The position numbers and the translations under genes were made by a program. This document shows positions 22,001 through 31,473 of a DNA stretch of 64,000 nucleotides, piece by piece. The notes under the pieces were generated by a model. The model had not been told where the DNA came from and made no database searches. It worked only from the letters and a program-made list of their open reading frames with translations. Each line of letters opens with the position of its first letter. The first letter of the stretch is position 1. This DNA comes from DATBQN01 sp963755825 (GTDB lineage Bacteria > Acidobacteriota > Thermoanaerobaculia > Multivoradales > UBA5704), in assembly GCA_963755825.1 (NCBI GenBank), contig CAVWLA010000003.1, positions 2,728,001-2,792,000 on the forward strand. The letters are read 5' to 3'.

Positions 22001-23146
22001 ATGCGCAGGCTCTTCACCATGGCATGGCAGCTGGTGCGCCACGTCGACGGCTGGCTGCGGAGCGAGGTCGAGGCGGCGATCCGGCAGGCCTTCCGGGTCG
22101 TCGCGGCGGTGGCGGCCCTCGCTCTGCTCGTCGCCTTGTTCGCCAGCCTCTCGGCGCCGTCTCCAGATGCCAAGGTCATCGGCACGCTCTTCGCCTGCCT
22201 CCTCGCCGCCGCTTTTCTCGCCGCCTACGGCGGGGACATCGCGAGCCGGGTCAAGAAGATCGGTCCGGTCGAGCTGCTCGAGGTGCAGAAGGTGGTGCTG
22301 CGGCTCGAGGGAGTCGGCGAAGACATCATCGGTGGCATCCGGCTCGATGGGGTCGGCGGCGCCGGAGCTGGCGGCCGCGCCGCCACCGGCACCCCCTTCA
22401 CGCCGGTCGAGCTGACGCGGGCGCAGAAGTTCCGTTACGAGGAGGGCGACCGCCTGCTCAGCATCCTCGAGTTCACCGGCTCCGAGCCCAAGGAAGGCAC
22501 GGCGCAGAGCACGCTGTTCGAGCTGCTCTTCAGCATCGGACGCGCGGCCTATTCGCAGCTCGACATGCTGCGGGCGATCCACCGTCTTGAGCGCCTCGAG
22601 AAGCTGTCGGCCGGCTCCCACCGCCCGGTGGAAGTCAGCTCGCTGATCGCTTTCGCGAAGCTCTTCCACGCCATCCGCGAGACGGAGGAGGCGCGGGAGA
22701 GGAGCGTGGAGCCGCGCCAGAAGAAGACAGTCGAGCGCGACAAGCTCTCCGACGCCGTCGAGCGCTTCGAGCGGCTGGCCGAAGGCCGCAAGCTCACCTC
22801 TCTGGGATATTTCTGGCTCGCCTACGCCCTCGACGAGCTCGATTTCCCCTACGAGGCCGTGCAGCACTCCGAGGCGGCTCTGGCGCGCCAGCCGCGCCTC
22901 GCCACGGCGCGTTACAACGTCGCCATCTCACTGCTCAAGCTGGGGAGATCCCAGGAGGCGTGCCAGCGCCTCGAGGAGATCGCGCCGGAGGACGATGACT
23001 TCGGCGAGGTCCGCGAGGGCGCGCGGGACGATCCCGAGATGAATGAGCTGCTGGGAGAGGTTACGGATCAAGGACAGCGGAACCGGCTCGAGAGGGCCGT
23101 GCGGAGGCTGTGGGAAGCCCCGGGGAAAGCCGAGCGGAGAAGCTAG
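22001..23146 (+). CDS. Membrane-anchored protein with TPR-like C-terminal part
   Basis: A 381-residue protein I cannot assign to a named family. Two membrane helices lie at about 33-50 ('VVAAVAALALLVALFASL') and 58-76. The rest is cytoplasmic: a charged helical part ('ASRVKKIGPVELLEVQKVVL'), then TPR-like repeats in the last ~140 residues ('LAYALDELDFPYEAVQHSEAALARQPRLATARYNVAISLLKLG' region, with the Tyr/Ala/Leu pattern of the fold). It may scaffold a membrane complex. Its stop TAG at 23144-23146 overlaps, tail to tail, the stop of a small gene on the other strand. There is no operon with the ABC genes (71-base gap with its own box). Confidence 0.7.
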   Translation: MRRLFTMAWQLVRHVDGWLRSEVEAAIRQAFRVVAAVAALALLVALFASLSAPSPDAKVIGTLFACLLAAAFLAAYGGDIASRVKKIGPVELLEVQKVVLRLEGVGEDIIGGIRLDGVGGAGAGGRAATGTPFTPVELTRAQKFRYEEGDRLLSILEFTGSEPKEGTAQSTLFELLFSIGRAAYSQLDMLRAIHRLERLEKLSAGSHRPVEVSSLIAFAKLFHAIRETEEARERSVEPRQKKTVERDKLSDAVERFERLAEGRKLTSLGYFWLAYALDELDFPYEAVQHSEAALARQPRLATARYNVAISLLKLGRSQEACQRLEEIAPEDDDFGEVREGARDDPEMNELLGEVTDQGQRNRLERAVRRLWEAPGKAERRS

Positions 23147-23235
23147 TTTTGGGTGCCCTTGCCGCTGCCGACGAGAACGGCCTTCTTGGTGTCGGTGGTG
23201 GTGATGACCTTGGAGAAGCAGCGGCGTCCTGGCAT
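23143..23235 (-). CDS. Small protein of 30 residues, unknown function
   Basis: A 30-codon frame ending in TAG at 23145-23143. Start ATG at 23235 preceded by GGGAGG 5 bases away, and a promoter TTGACC (23287-23282), exactly 17 bases, TAGTTT (23264-23259) gives a leader of about 17 bases. The peptide is basic with one Cys near the start (MPGRRCFSKV) and ends 'KKAVLVGSGKGTQN'. A threonine run (TTTDT) lies in the middle. No signal peptide or helix is evident. The match of promoter, ribosome site and frame in an intergenic stretch is strong evidence of expression, but I recognise no family. Its stop overlaps the stop of the TPR membrane protein gene on the plus strand by 2 bases. Confidence 0.6.
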   Translation of the reverse strand: MPGRRCFSKVITTTDTKKAVLVGSGKGTQN

Positions 23236-23258
23236 GTGGCCTCCCTCGTTCGTCCTTC

Positions 23259-23287
23259 AAACTAGCTCAACCGCGAGGCACGGTCAA
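23259..23287 (-). promoter_or_regulatory. sigma-70 promoter of the 30-codon gene
   Basis: TTGACC (23287-23282), 17-base spacer, TAGTTT (23264-23259) on the minus strand; near-consensus spacing and boxes. Confidence 0.65.
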
Positions 23288-23308
23288 CTTATTCTCGCCG
23301 GCTTTCCG

Positions 23309-23342
23309 GGCGACCGTCCGCGGAACCAGGCGGAGCCAGCAC
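23309..23342 (+). repeat. Copy of a dispersed ~34-bp extragenic repeat
   Basis: The string from GGCGACCGTCC through GGAACCA to GGAGCCAGCAC matches, with few changes, the two inverted arms at 34425-34460 and 34492-34529. It lies between the small gene and the citrate synthase promoter. Confidence 0.6.
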
Positions 23343-23358
23343 GCACTGGGCCGTTTCC

Positions 23359-23387
23359 TTGCAGCCCCCCGGGTGGGGCGGTAGAAT
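23359..23387 (+). promoter_or_regulatory. sigma-70 promoter of citrate synthase
   Basis: TTGCAG (23359-23364), 17-base spacer, TAGAAT (23382-23387). The predicted start is near 23394, with CAGGAGG before the ATG at 23445. Confidence 0.6.
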
Positions 23388-23444
23388 CAAGGCGATGTCC
23401 GGGGGCCGCGGAGCGCGGTTGTCAGGCCGTCCAGGAGGCCTAGC

Positions 23445-24767
<1,323 letters not shown>

Positions 24768-24932
24768 AGCCAGCAAACAGGCCTGGAAGCACCGAGAGCG
24801 GCGGGCGGTCCGGCGCCGTTCCTCCCCACCTTCACGATCGAGTACTATCGAAGCCTCGAATCGAGCGCGCCCGTTCGGCGGCAGGTCTCGCGACCGTCGC
24901 CGGCTCCGGCGCCCGCCCCTTGGAGGCTCACC
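24768..24932. other. Intergenic stretch before the tyrosinase operon
   Basis: This holds a TACTAT box (24843-24848) that could be the -10 element of the tyrosinase-LodA-LodB operon, with no convincing -35, and a GGAGG ribosome site at 24921-24925. No gene or hairpin terminator for gltA is evident. Confidence 0.35.
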
Positions 24933-27128
24933 ATGGCTGAAGCTGACGCTCCCACCCGCTGGGAGCGGGTCCGGGAGATCCTCGATCGCGCCGCCGGCGA
25001 CAGCCCGGCGGACTACGGCGGCGCCGGCCGCTTCTGGAACCTGCCGCTCACCGCCTTCCTCGCCACCCGTCTCCATGGTGTGCCGCTCGTCGCACCTCCG
25101 GCCGCCGCGGGAACCGCGGCGGCAGCGGCCGCCGGATCGTCCTGCGGCTGCCGGGCGAGCGCGCAGAGCCCGGCGGGCGATCCCGCCGGCGAGCGCCAGC
25201 CGCCCTATCCCGGCCGCGGCGCCGCCTCCGGCCTCGTCCGCGGCCTCCGCGGCGAGCCTCCCTTCGACGGCTCGCGCTTCCCCCGGCTGCCGTGGGGCGG
25301 CACGGCGGTGGCGGTGGAGGACGCCGCCTTCATCTCCGACTGGATCGACGACGGCTGTCCGCAGGGCGATCGCGAGATCGCGGCGCTGCCGCTCGCCGCG
25401 TCTGCCGCATCAGGCACCGCGAGCGCGGGGCCGCCGGCGGCGGGCCACGTGGCGGCGATCCGCGCCGACAACGCCGAGGCGATCCTGATGTCCGACCTGG
25501 CGTCCGGGGGCCGCGAGGCGTGGGACGCCTACGCCGGGTCGCCCAACGAGTACAAGCTCGAGCGCGGTGAGCTCAAGCAGCGGATGAACATCGATTGCAT
25601 GACCGAGCCGCAGATCGACGAGCTGCGCGCCGCCATGCGCGAGCTCTACGCCCTGAACAAGTGGCCGGAGGATCGGCGGAGCTACAACAACATCGCGCTC
25701 ATCCATCAGAACCACTGCCAGCACGGCTGGGAGCGCTTCCTCCCCTGGCACCGCATCTATCTCTACGAGTTCGAGCAGGCCCTTCAGGACCACTGCCCGG
25801 GCGTCGCCATGCCCTACTGGGACTGGACGATGCCGATGTACCTGCCGGAGAAGCCCGAGAAGGGGTGGATCATCCCGCCGGCGCTGCAGGCGTTCCTCAC
25901 CCGCGATTCGCTCGCCTTCCTCCGCCAAGCGGTGCCCGAGCTGCCGGCGCCCCAGGCGGACGTCCTGCAGCGCGAGATGGTCGACAAGGGGAAGCGCTAC
26001 ACCTCGCCCAGCCGCTTCTTCGCCGACGTCGCCGCGATGATCGGCGACGACTACACCCGCGGCCCGCACCGCCACCGCTTCATCGACGCCCTCCTCGCCG
26101 CCAACTCGCTCTGGTACCCGCTCCGCTTCCCGGCCGAGTTCAACGGCTCGACGATCGAGAAGCAGATCCACTACCACTACCCGACGGCCGACGACATGGC
26201 GCAGATCATGAGCCTGCGGACCTTCCGCGACTTCGGCGGCGGCAGCCTCTACAACGACTCGTTCGGCTTCATGGACCAGAACCCGCACAACACGATGCAC
26301 ATCTGGACGGGCGGCCTCAACCCCGACTTCCAGGCGGCCGCCGGGGTCTCGGCGGAGCAGGCGGGGGGCGACCGCAACCGCAGCGTGCGGATCGCCGGCC
26401 GCCGTTTCCACTCGCTCGACGACCTCTACAGCGAGCCGCCGACCGGCGACATGCTGAGCAACCTGACCGCCTCCAACGATCCCATCTTCTGGCCCATCCA
26501 TGCCAACGTCGACCGCCTGTGGTCGGAGTGGCAGGAGGCGCATCCGAGCTCGCTGCCGGTCGAGCTCGACGCCGTGCTGACGCCGTGGAGCTACACCATC
26601 GCCGACACCCTCGACATGGCGCGCTTCGGCTACGAATACGTCAAGAGCACCTGCCTGGTGCCGATCGGTCTCGGCGCGCCGGTCGGCCGCTTCGTCTCGC
26701 GGCCGCTCGACATCCCGCCGGCGGTGCGGAGCGCCTTCCGCCAGGCCGAGGTGCGGCTCCACCGCGTGCCGCAGCTGCCGCGCTCGTGCTTCATCCGTGT
26801 CTTCCTGAACCTGCCCGACGCCGACGCCGCGACGCCGATCGACGACGAGCACTACGCCGGCTACCTCGCCGTCTTCGGCCACGGCGACTGCTACGGCGGC
26901 CCCGGCCACTGCGACCTGCCGCCGGCGCGGCCGCGCAAGTACGACCTGCGGCCGCGCAGCCACAACACGCCGCGCAACCACCGCATCCACGTCACCCGGG
27001 CGGCGCGCCGGCTGCTCGACGCCGGCGCCACGTCGCTGCAGATCACCCTCGTCGTGATCGGCGCCGACTACGGCGCGGAGAGCGAGCTCCTGCGCCTCGA
27101 CGGCGTCTCCCTGAACTTCCTCGACTGA
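24933..27128 (+). CDS. Tyrosinase-family (type-3 copper) protein with N-terminal extension
   Basis: A 731-residue protein with a central tyrosinase domain (~250-560). The CuA site has His264 and His273 in 'HGWERFLPWH' (H-x8-H), with His258 or His261 as the first ligand. The CuB site has His452 and His456 ('PHNTMH') and His523 in 'DPIFWPIHANVDRLW', all as in tyrosinases. The N-terminal ~250 residues are unusual: a low-complexity Ala/Gly part with 'SSCGC' and a conserved-looking block 'RLPWGGTAVAVEDAAFISDW'. The C-terminal ~160 residues are Ig-like/polyphenol-oxidase-like ('RIHVTRAARRLLDAGATSLQ'). There is no signal peptide. The ribosome site GGAGG precedes the ATG. It is followed 16 bases on by a LodA-like gene, so it probably acts with it, as an o-quinone-forming oxidase or an accessory. 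The role is inferred. Confidence 0.88.
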   Translation: MAEADAPTRWERVREILDRAAGDSPADYGGAGRFWNLPLTAFLATRLHGVPLVAPPAAAGTAAAAAAGSSCGCRASAQSPAGDPAGERQPPYPGRGAASGLVRGLRGEPPFDGSRFPRLPWGGTAVAVEDAAFISDWIDDGCPQGDREIAALPLAASAASGTASAGPPAAGHVAAIRADNAEAILMSDLASGGREAWDAYAGSPNEYKLERGELKQRMNIDCMTEPQIDELRAAMRELYALNKWPEDRRSYNNIALIHQNHCQHGWERFLPWHRIYLYEFEQALQDHCPGVAMPYWDWTMPMYLPEKPEKGWIIPPALQAFLTRDSLAFLRQAVPELPAPQADVLQREMVDKGKRYTSPSRFFADVAAMIGDDYTRGPHRHRFIDALLAANSLWYPLRFPAEFNGSTIEKQIHYHYPTADDMAQIMSLRTFRDFGGGSLYNDSFGFMDQNPHNTMHIWTGGLNPDFQAAAGVSAEQAGGDRNRSVRIAGRRFHSLDDLYSEPPTGDMLSNLTASNDPIFWPIHANVDRLWSEWQEAHPSSLPVELDAVLTPWSYTIADTLDMARFGYEYVKSTCLVPIGLGAPVGRFVSRPLDIPPAVRSAFRQAEVRLHRVPQLPRSCFIRVFLNLPDADAATPIDDEHYAGYLAVFGHGDCYGGPGHCDLPPARPRKYDLRPRSHNTPRNHRIHVTRAARRLLDAGATSLQITLVVIGADYGAESELLRLDGVSLNFLD

Positions 27129-27144
27129 GCGGAGCGAGAGCGAC

Positions 27145-30129
27145 ATGCCAACGGTCTACAGGATCCATCCCGGCATCGGCATCGCCCGTCTCGGCAACAG
27201 TCCGGACGAGTTCTGCATCTCCCCCGAGCGGCCGGCGGCGCTCCCCATCGCCTGCGACGCGGAGGGCAACCCGCTCCTCGCCGCCGACGGCTCGCCGGTC
27301 CCGCTCACCACCTTCAAGGACGGCGAGGGGCGGATCAAGCGCCAGGCGGCGCGTTTTCAGGTCTGGGCCTACGACGACGACAGCCCGGCGGGGCGGCCGC
27401 TCGCGCTCGGCGACTGGATCGAGGGCGGCGGCAACGCCGGCGAGCTGGTCGACATCCAGTGGCGCGTCCACCTCGCCAACAAGAAGGCCGTCTGGTACGA
27501 GTTCCGCCAGCTCGAGGGCGAGCACGGCTACGCCGCCGACCATCCGCGCCGCAACGCCGCGATCACCGATCCCGAGGCGCGCCAGCAGCTCATCATCGAT
27601 CCCGGGCCGCGGGTGGTCGACTGCCACGGCCGGCGCCGCGCCTCCTGCCGCCGCGACGGCGGCGACCTCTACGCGACGGTCTTTCCGCCGCCGCTGGCGC
27701 CGCGCTCCATCGACACCCTGGGCGACCTGCTGACCGACGCCGTCGGGCGGCTGCTGGTCCTCGGCGGCCACGGCGACTCCGGCACTTATCAGGCCGACAC
27801 CTTCGGCCAGCCGCGGATCGACACCTACGCCAACAACGACGGCTGGTTCGACGACACCGCGGACGGCCCGGTGACCGCCCGCCTCGTCATGCACTCGCCG
27901 CTCGTCGAGCAGGTGCGCTTCGTCGACGTCGACCCGGCGTGGGTGATCGTCGGCTACCCGGCCTACGTGCCGCAGATCCTCGACATGGTGACCCTCGACG
28001 AGGTGGTCCACGACCTCGCCGTCCGCCAGTTCGCCGACCGCACCGACCTCTACGGCGAGGCCGGCACCTTCGACGAGCCGCAGCGGATCGCGCCCACCGA
28101 CACCGAGGCGCTGGTGCTCTGGAAGGCCGGTCGCCTGCAGTGGAACCCTGCCTACAGGCCCTGGTTCTACCGCGACATCTGGCCGATCCTCTTCCGCGCC
28201 GACGAGTTCCTCTACCTGACCAACATCCTCGGCCAGTCGAACTTCCCCCACAACCAGTCGGCGCGCGGCAACTTCGATCCGCAGAAGCTCTCGATCCCGC
28301 CGCTGGTCGATCGGCGCCAGCTCGCCGCCTGCGAGCAGGCGTGCATCGCGAAGAACCTCTCCGGCGAGCTCTTCGTCGAGACCCTGGCGCCGGTCCTCGC
28401 CCTCGCCGCCCGCGAGGCCGCGGGCGATCTCCACGCCGGCGGCGTGCCGGCGGAGAGCGAGCCGGGCGAGCGGGCCGAGCGTGATACTGCCGCCGACCGC
28501 CGGCTCCGCGCCGCGGCGACGACCGGAGCTGGCGGCGGCGGCGATCTGAGCGCTGCTCTGACCGAGGACCTGCCGGCACGCCTCCGCGCGGCGCTCGCGG
28601 CCTTCGCCGACGCGGCGCACGGCGCCGCCTCACGCGAAGCGCTGCGCGCGGCGGCCCCGAGCCCCGCCGAGGCATCCGGCGCGGCGGCGAGCGAGCATGC
28701 CGCCGAGGTCGCAGGCCAAACCTCCGGGGGGAATGAGCCGTCCGCCACCAACTTCGAGCGCTACCTGGCGGAGTGGCGGGCCGCGTCGTCGCCCGCCTAT
28801 CCGCAGGCGAAGGACGAGCTGGAGCGCCAGGTGGACGAGATCCTCGCGGCGATCCCGGAGCCTGCCGAGGCCCCTGTCTTGGACGTGCCGCGCGATCCGT
28901 CGGCGCCGCCGCGGGCGATCGGCGAGGGGCCGCTCTCGGGCCGGGCGCGGCAGACCGCCGCCGGCCTCCAGGCGCGCCTGCGCGCCGCGGTCCACGAGCA
29001 CCTCCGGAAGTACCACACCGGGAAGCTCCTCGAGGAGTGCCGCGCGCGCTGCCTCGAAACGGCGACCCAGGACCTCTACAAGGGCTACCGGCAGTACCTC
29101 TTCGACCTCCTGCGCCAGCCGGGGGAGGAGAACCTCTTCCGCATCCAGGGGAAGGCGACGAGCCGCATTCACGGGCTGCCGCTGATGCCGCTCCTGGCCG
29201 GCGACAATCCGATCTCCAACACCCTGCCGGCGAAGTTCTTCCGCCTCACCGACTTCCAGTACTACCTCCTGCGCCAGTGGGCGCGCGGCCTGTTCTACAA
29301 CGAGATCCTCGAGGGCTGGGGGAAGCCGAATCCCCTCGACCCCAACGCCGGCTGGGTCAACGCGACCGGCCGCGACCTCGACCGCGGCGTGCTCTCGAAC
29401 CTTCTCGGCGGCGCCTTCTGCCCCGGCGGCGAGGCGGGGTGGATCCTGCGCAACCCGGCGATCTACCGCGAGCCCTACCGCATCAAGGCCGATCCCGACT
29501 TCTCGACCTTCCAGCTGACCGCGGCGCAGGCGAACGCCAACCGTGGCCAGCTGCCGGAGACCGACTACCTGTCGTACGCCTCCGTCGCGCTCAGCCAGGA
29601 CAGCGACTTCGACCGCGGCCTGCAGCCCGGCGACGTGACGAAGGCGATGGCTCTCCCCTGGCAGGCCGACTTCAACGAGTGCACCACGCAGGACATCAAC
29701 GTCACCTACGAAGAGTGGAACCGGATCGATCCAGCGAGCGATCATGACTCGCTGATGAAGCGCGAGGAGCGCGTCTGGGAGACGCTCTGGTGGCCGGCGC
29801 ACCGGCCGCTGCAGACCTTCGAGGTCGTCGCCTGGAAGGACGGCAAGCCGGCGGGCTACCGGGCGCTCGACTGGAGCCGCGGCGTGCCGCAGACCAACGC
29901 CGGCGACCTCAAGATGGTGACCGAGTGGTGGCGCCTCGCCTTCGTGGCGCGGAACCCCTGGCTGCCCGCCGGCGGCGATCAGCCGAGCGAGGTACCGCCG
30001 CCGGAGGTGCCGGTGTACATCAGCGTCGAGCGCACCGAGCGCGCGGACCTGAGAGCGCGGTCCGCACGGGCGGCGGACGCCGGCGAGAAGCAAGGCGACA
30101 CGGCCCGCGAGGACGAGAAGGCCCGGTGA
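27145..30129 (+). CDS. LodA-like (CTQ-dependent) amino-acid oxidase family protein, enlarged
   Basis: A 994-residue member of the LodA/GoxA family, quinoprotein oxidases whose cofactor, cysteine tryptophylquinone (CTQ), is made from a Cys and a Trp of the protein. The N-terminus 'YRIHPGIGIARLGNSPDEF' is diagnostic. Candidate cofactor residues are Cys759 in 'GGAFCPGGEAGW' and Trp839 in 'ALPWQADFNECT', 80 apart. LodA is ~726 residues; here about 150-200 extra residues, rich in Ala/Gly/Glu and charged coiled-coil, lie near 430-600 ('GAGGGGDLSAALTEDLPARL'). No signal peptide is seen. Its stop overlaps the next start (GTGA). The substrate (lysine, glycine or another amine) cannot be read. It is probably an H2O2-forming amino-acid oxidase. 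Family certain, function inferred. Confidence 0.88.
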   Translation: MPTVYRIHPGIGIARLGNSPDEFCISPERPAALPIACDAEGNPLLAADGSPVPLTTFKDGEGRIKRQAARFQVWAYDDDSPAGRPLALGDWIEGGGNAGELVDIQWRVHLANKKAVWYEFRQLEGEHGYAADHPRRNAAITDPEARQQLIIDPGPRVVDCHGRRRASCRRDGGDLYATVFPPPLAPRSIDTLGDLLTDAVGRLLVLGGHGDSGTYQADTFGQPRIDTYANNDGWFDDTADGPVTARLVMHSPLVEQVRFVDVDPAWVIVGYPAYVPQILDMVTLDEVVHDLAVRQFADRTDLYGEAGTFDEPQRIAPTDTEALVLWKAGRLQWNPAYRPWFYRDIWPILFRADEFLYLTNILGQSNFPHNQSARGNFDPQKLSIPPLVDRRQLAACEQACIAKNLSGELFVETLAPVLALAAREAAGDLHAGGVPAESEPGERAERDTAADRRLRAAATTGAGGGGDLSAALTEDLPARLRAALAAFADAAHGAASREALRAAAPSPAEASGAAASEHAAEVAGQTSGGNEPSATNFERYLAEWRAASSPAYPQAKDELERQVDEILAAIPEPAEAPVLDVPRDPSAPPRAIGEGPLSGRARQTAAGLQARLRAAVHEHLRKYHTGKLLEECRARCLETATQDLYKGYRQYLFDLLRQPGEENLFRIQGKATSRIHGLPLMPLLAGDNPISNTLPAKFFRLTDFQYYLLRQWARGLFYNEILEGWGKPNPLDPNAGWVNATGRDLDRGVLSNLLGGAFCPGGEAGWILRNPAIYREPYRIKADPDFSTFQLTAAQANANRGQLPETDYLSYASVALSQDSDFDRGLQPGDVTKAMALPWQADFNECTTQDINVTYEEWNRIDPASDHDSLMKREERVWETLWWPAHRPLQTFEVVAWKDGKPAGYRALDWSRGVPQTNAGDLKMVTEWWRLAFVARNPWLPAGGDQPSEVPPPEVPVYISVERTERADLRARSARAADAGEKQGDTAREDEKAR

Positions 30130-31325
30130 GCGCCGCCGCGCCGACCGGCGCCTGCGATGTCGCCATCGTCGGCGGCGGGCCGGCGGGATCGGCGACGGCG
30201 CTCTCGCTCGCCGCGCGCGCTCCCCAGCTCGCCGTCGTCCTCATCGAGGCGACCCGCTACACGGCGCCGCGCCTCGGCGAGACCCTGCCGCCGCCGGCGC
30301 GGCGGCTCCTCGAGCACCTGGGCGTCTGGGAAGCCTTCGCGCGTGCCGGCGGCAGCGAACACGCCGTGCAGCGCGAGGTGTGGGGGACCTCGTCGTCGTG
30401 GGGCGCCGCCCAGCCCCGTGACGACGACTTCGTCTTCGGCCGTGGCGGCGCCGGCTGGCACCTCGACCGCGCCGGCTTCGACGACCTTCTGGCGAGCGCG
30501 GCGGAAGCGCGCGGCGTGCGCCTCCTCCGCGGCACCCGGCTCCGCGCCGCCGAGCGCTCCTCGGGAGGCGGCTGGCGCCTCCGGCTCGCGAGCGGCGACT
30601 CGAGAAGCGAGCCGGCCGGCGCGACCCTCGCGGCGCGCCTCGTCGTCGATGCAACGGGGAGCGCCGCGGCCTTCGCCCGCCGGCGCGGCGCCCGCCTCGT
30701 CGCCGCCGATCGCCTGGTCGGCTTCGCGCGCTTCTTCGCCGACGACGGCGCCGGCGACCCGCGCACCCGCGTCGAGGCCGTCGCCGACGGTTGGTGGTAC
30801 ACGGCGGGTCTGCCGGGCGGGCGCCGCGTCGCCGCCTGCCTGACCGATGCCGATCTCGGCCGCCGCCTGGGCCTCGCCGACGCCGCCGTCTGGTCGCGAC
30901 ATCTCGCGGCGACGATGGTGATGCGGCAGGCGCTCGCCGCCGCCCGCCCGCTCGGCCCGGTCACCGTCCACGCCGCCGCCTCGCGCCGCCTCGACCCGGC
31001 GGCCGGCGACGGCTGGCTGGCGGTGGGCGACGCCGCCTCGACCTTCGACCCGCTCTCCTCCGCCGGCATCCTCAAAGCCCTCCGCTCCGGCATCTTCGCC
31101 TCCTACGCCGCCGCCGACCTCCTCACCCGCGGCGACCCCACCGCCCTCGCCCGCCACCGGCGCTACGTTGACGACGAGTTCGCTGGCTACGCCCGTGTGC
31201 GCGAGCGCCACTACGACGGCGAGCGTCGCTGGCCGGAAGGGGAGTTCTGGCGGCGGCGGCAGAAGGTCAACCCGGGTGATGCGCTCGGGCTCCCCCGCCC
31301 AGATCCTTCGCTGCGCTCAGGATGA
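30126..31325 (+). CDS. LodB-like FAD-dependent oxidoreductase (CTQ maturation)
   Basis: A 399-residue flavoprotein of the tryptophan-halogenase/geranylgeranyl-reductase-like FAD group. LodB proteins are required to make the CTQ cofactor of their LodA partner. The start is GTG at 30126, inside the stop of the LodA-like gene (GTGA); longer frames upstream are antisense reading. The FAD-binding motif is 'VAIVGGGPAGSATALSLAAR' near the N-terminus, and 'LDPAAGDGWLAVGDAASTFDP' is the second FAD motif (GD). 'SSAGILKALRSG' follows. The C-terminal residues DPSLRSG are encoded by a dispersed repeat (31300-31327) that also supplies the stop codon, so the native C-terminus may have been altered by that element. 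Confidence 0.88.
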   Translation: MSAAAPTGACDVAIVGGGPAGSATALSLAARAPQLAVVLIEATRYTAPRLGETLPPPARRLLEHLGVWEAFARAGGSEHAVQREVWGTSSSWGAAQPRDDDFVFGRGGAGWHLDRAGFDDLLASAAEARGVRLLRGTRLRAAERSSGGGWRLRLASGDSRSEPAGATLAARLVVDATGSAAAFARRRGARLVAADRLVGFARFFADDGAGDPRTRVEAVADGWWYTAGLPGGRRVAACLTDADLGRRLGLADAAVWSRHLAATMVMRQALAAARPLGPVTVHAAASRRLDPAAGDGWLAVGDAASTFDPLSSAGILKALRSGIFASYAAADLLTRGDPTALARHRRYVDDEFAGYARVRERHYDGERRWPEGEFWRRRQKVNPGDALGLPRPDPSLRSG

Positions 31326-31450
31326 CAAGGACTAGCCCTCTGCGATGGCGCCAAGCTTGTGAGTTTCTGTCCGGGACCGCTGAAGATCGTTTCCCTGATG
31401 ATCGTGCGATGCCCTCTAAAGCTGTCATCCTGAGCGGAGCGAAGGATCTG
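31300..31450. repeat. Inverted pair of a 28-bp extragenic repeat
   Basis: The 28 bases at 31300-31327 (CAGATCCTTCGCTGCG...) are the reverse complement, with one mismatch, of 31423-31450 (TGTCATCCTGAGCGGAGC...). They flank ~95 bases with no gene. The motif 'TCATCCTGAGCG.AGCGAAGGATCT' is known from many bacterial genomes as a dispersed palindromic repeat. The first copy overlaps the end of the LodB-like gene. Confidence 0.85.
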
Positions 31451-31459
31451 GGGGAGGGA

Positions 31460-31465
31460 TATAGT
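31460..31465 (+). promoter_or_regulatory. -10-like box of the lipoprotein gene
   Basis: TATAGT lies 8 bases before the GTG at 31474. No ribosome site is seen between, so the transcript may begin at the start codon. Confidence 0.4.
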
Positions 31466-31473
31466 CGCTTGCA

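Noticed and set aside
29790..30125. Longer start for the LodB-like gene (to 29790)
   Set aside because: The upstream part is antisense/out-of-frame reading of the LodA-like gene. The GTG in the GTGA overlap at 30126 gives the proper FAD-domain start.
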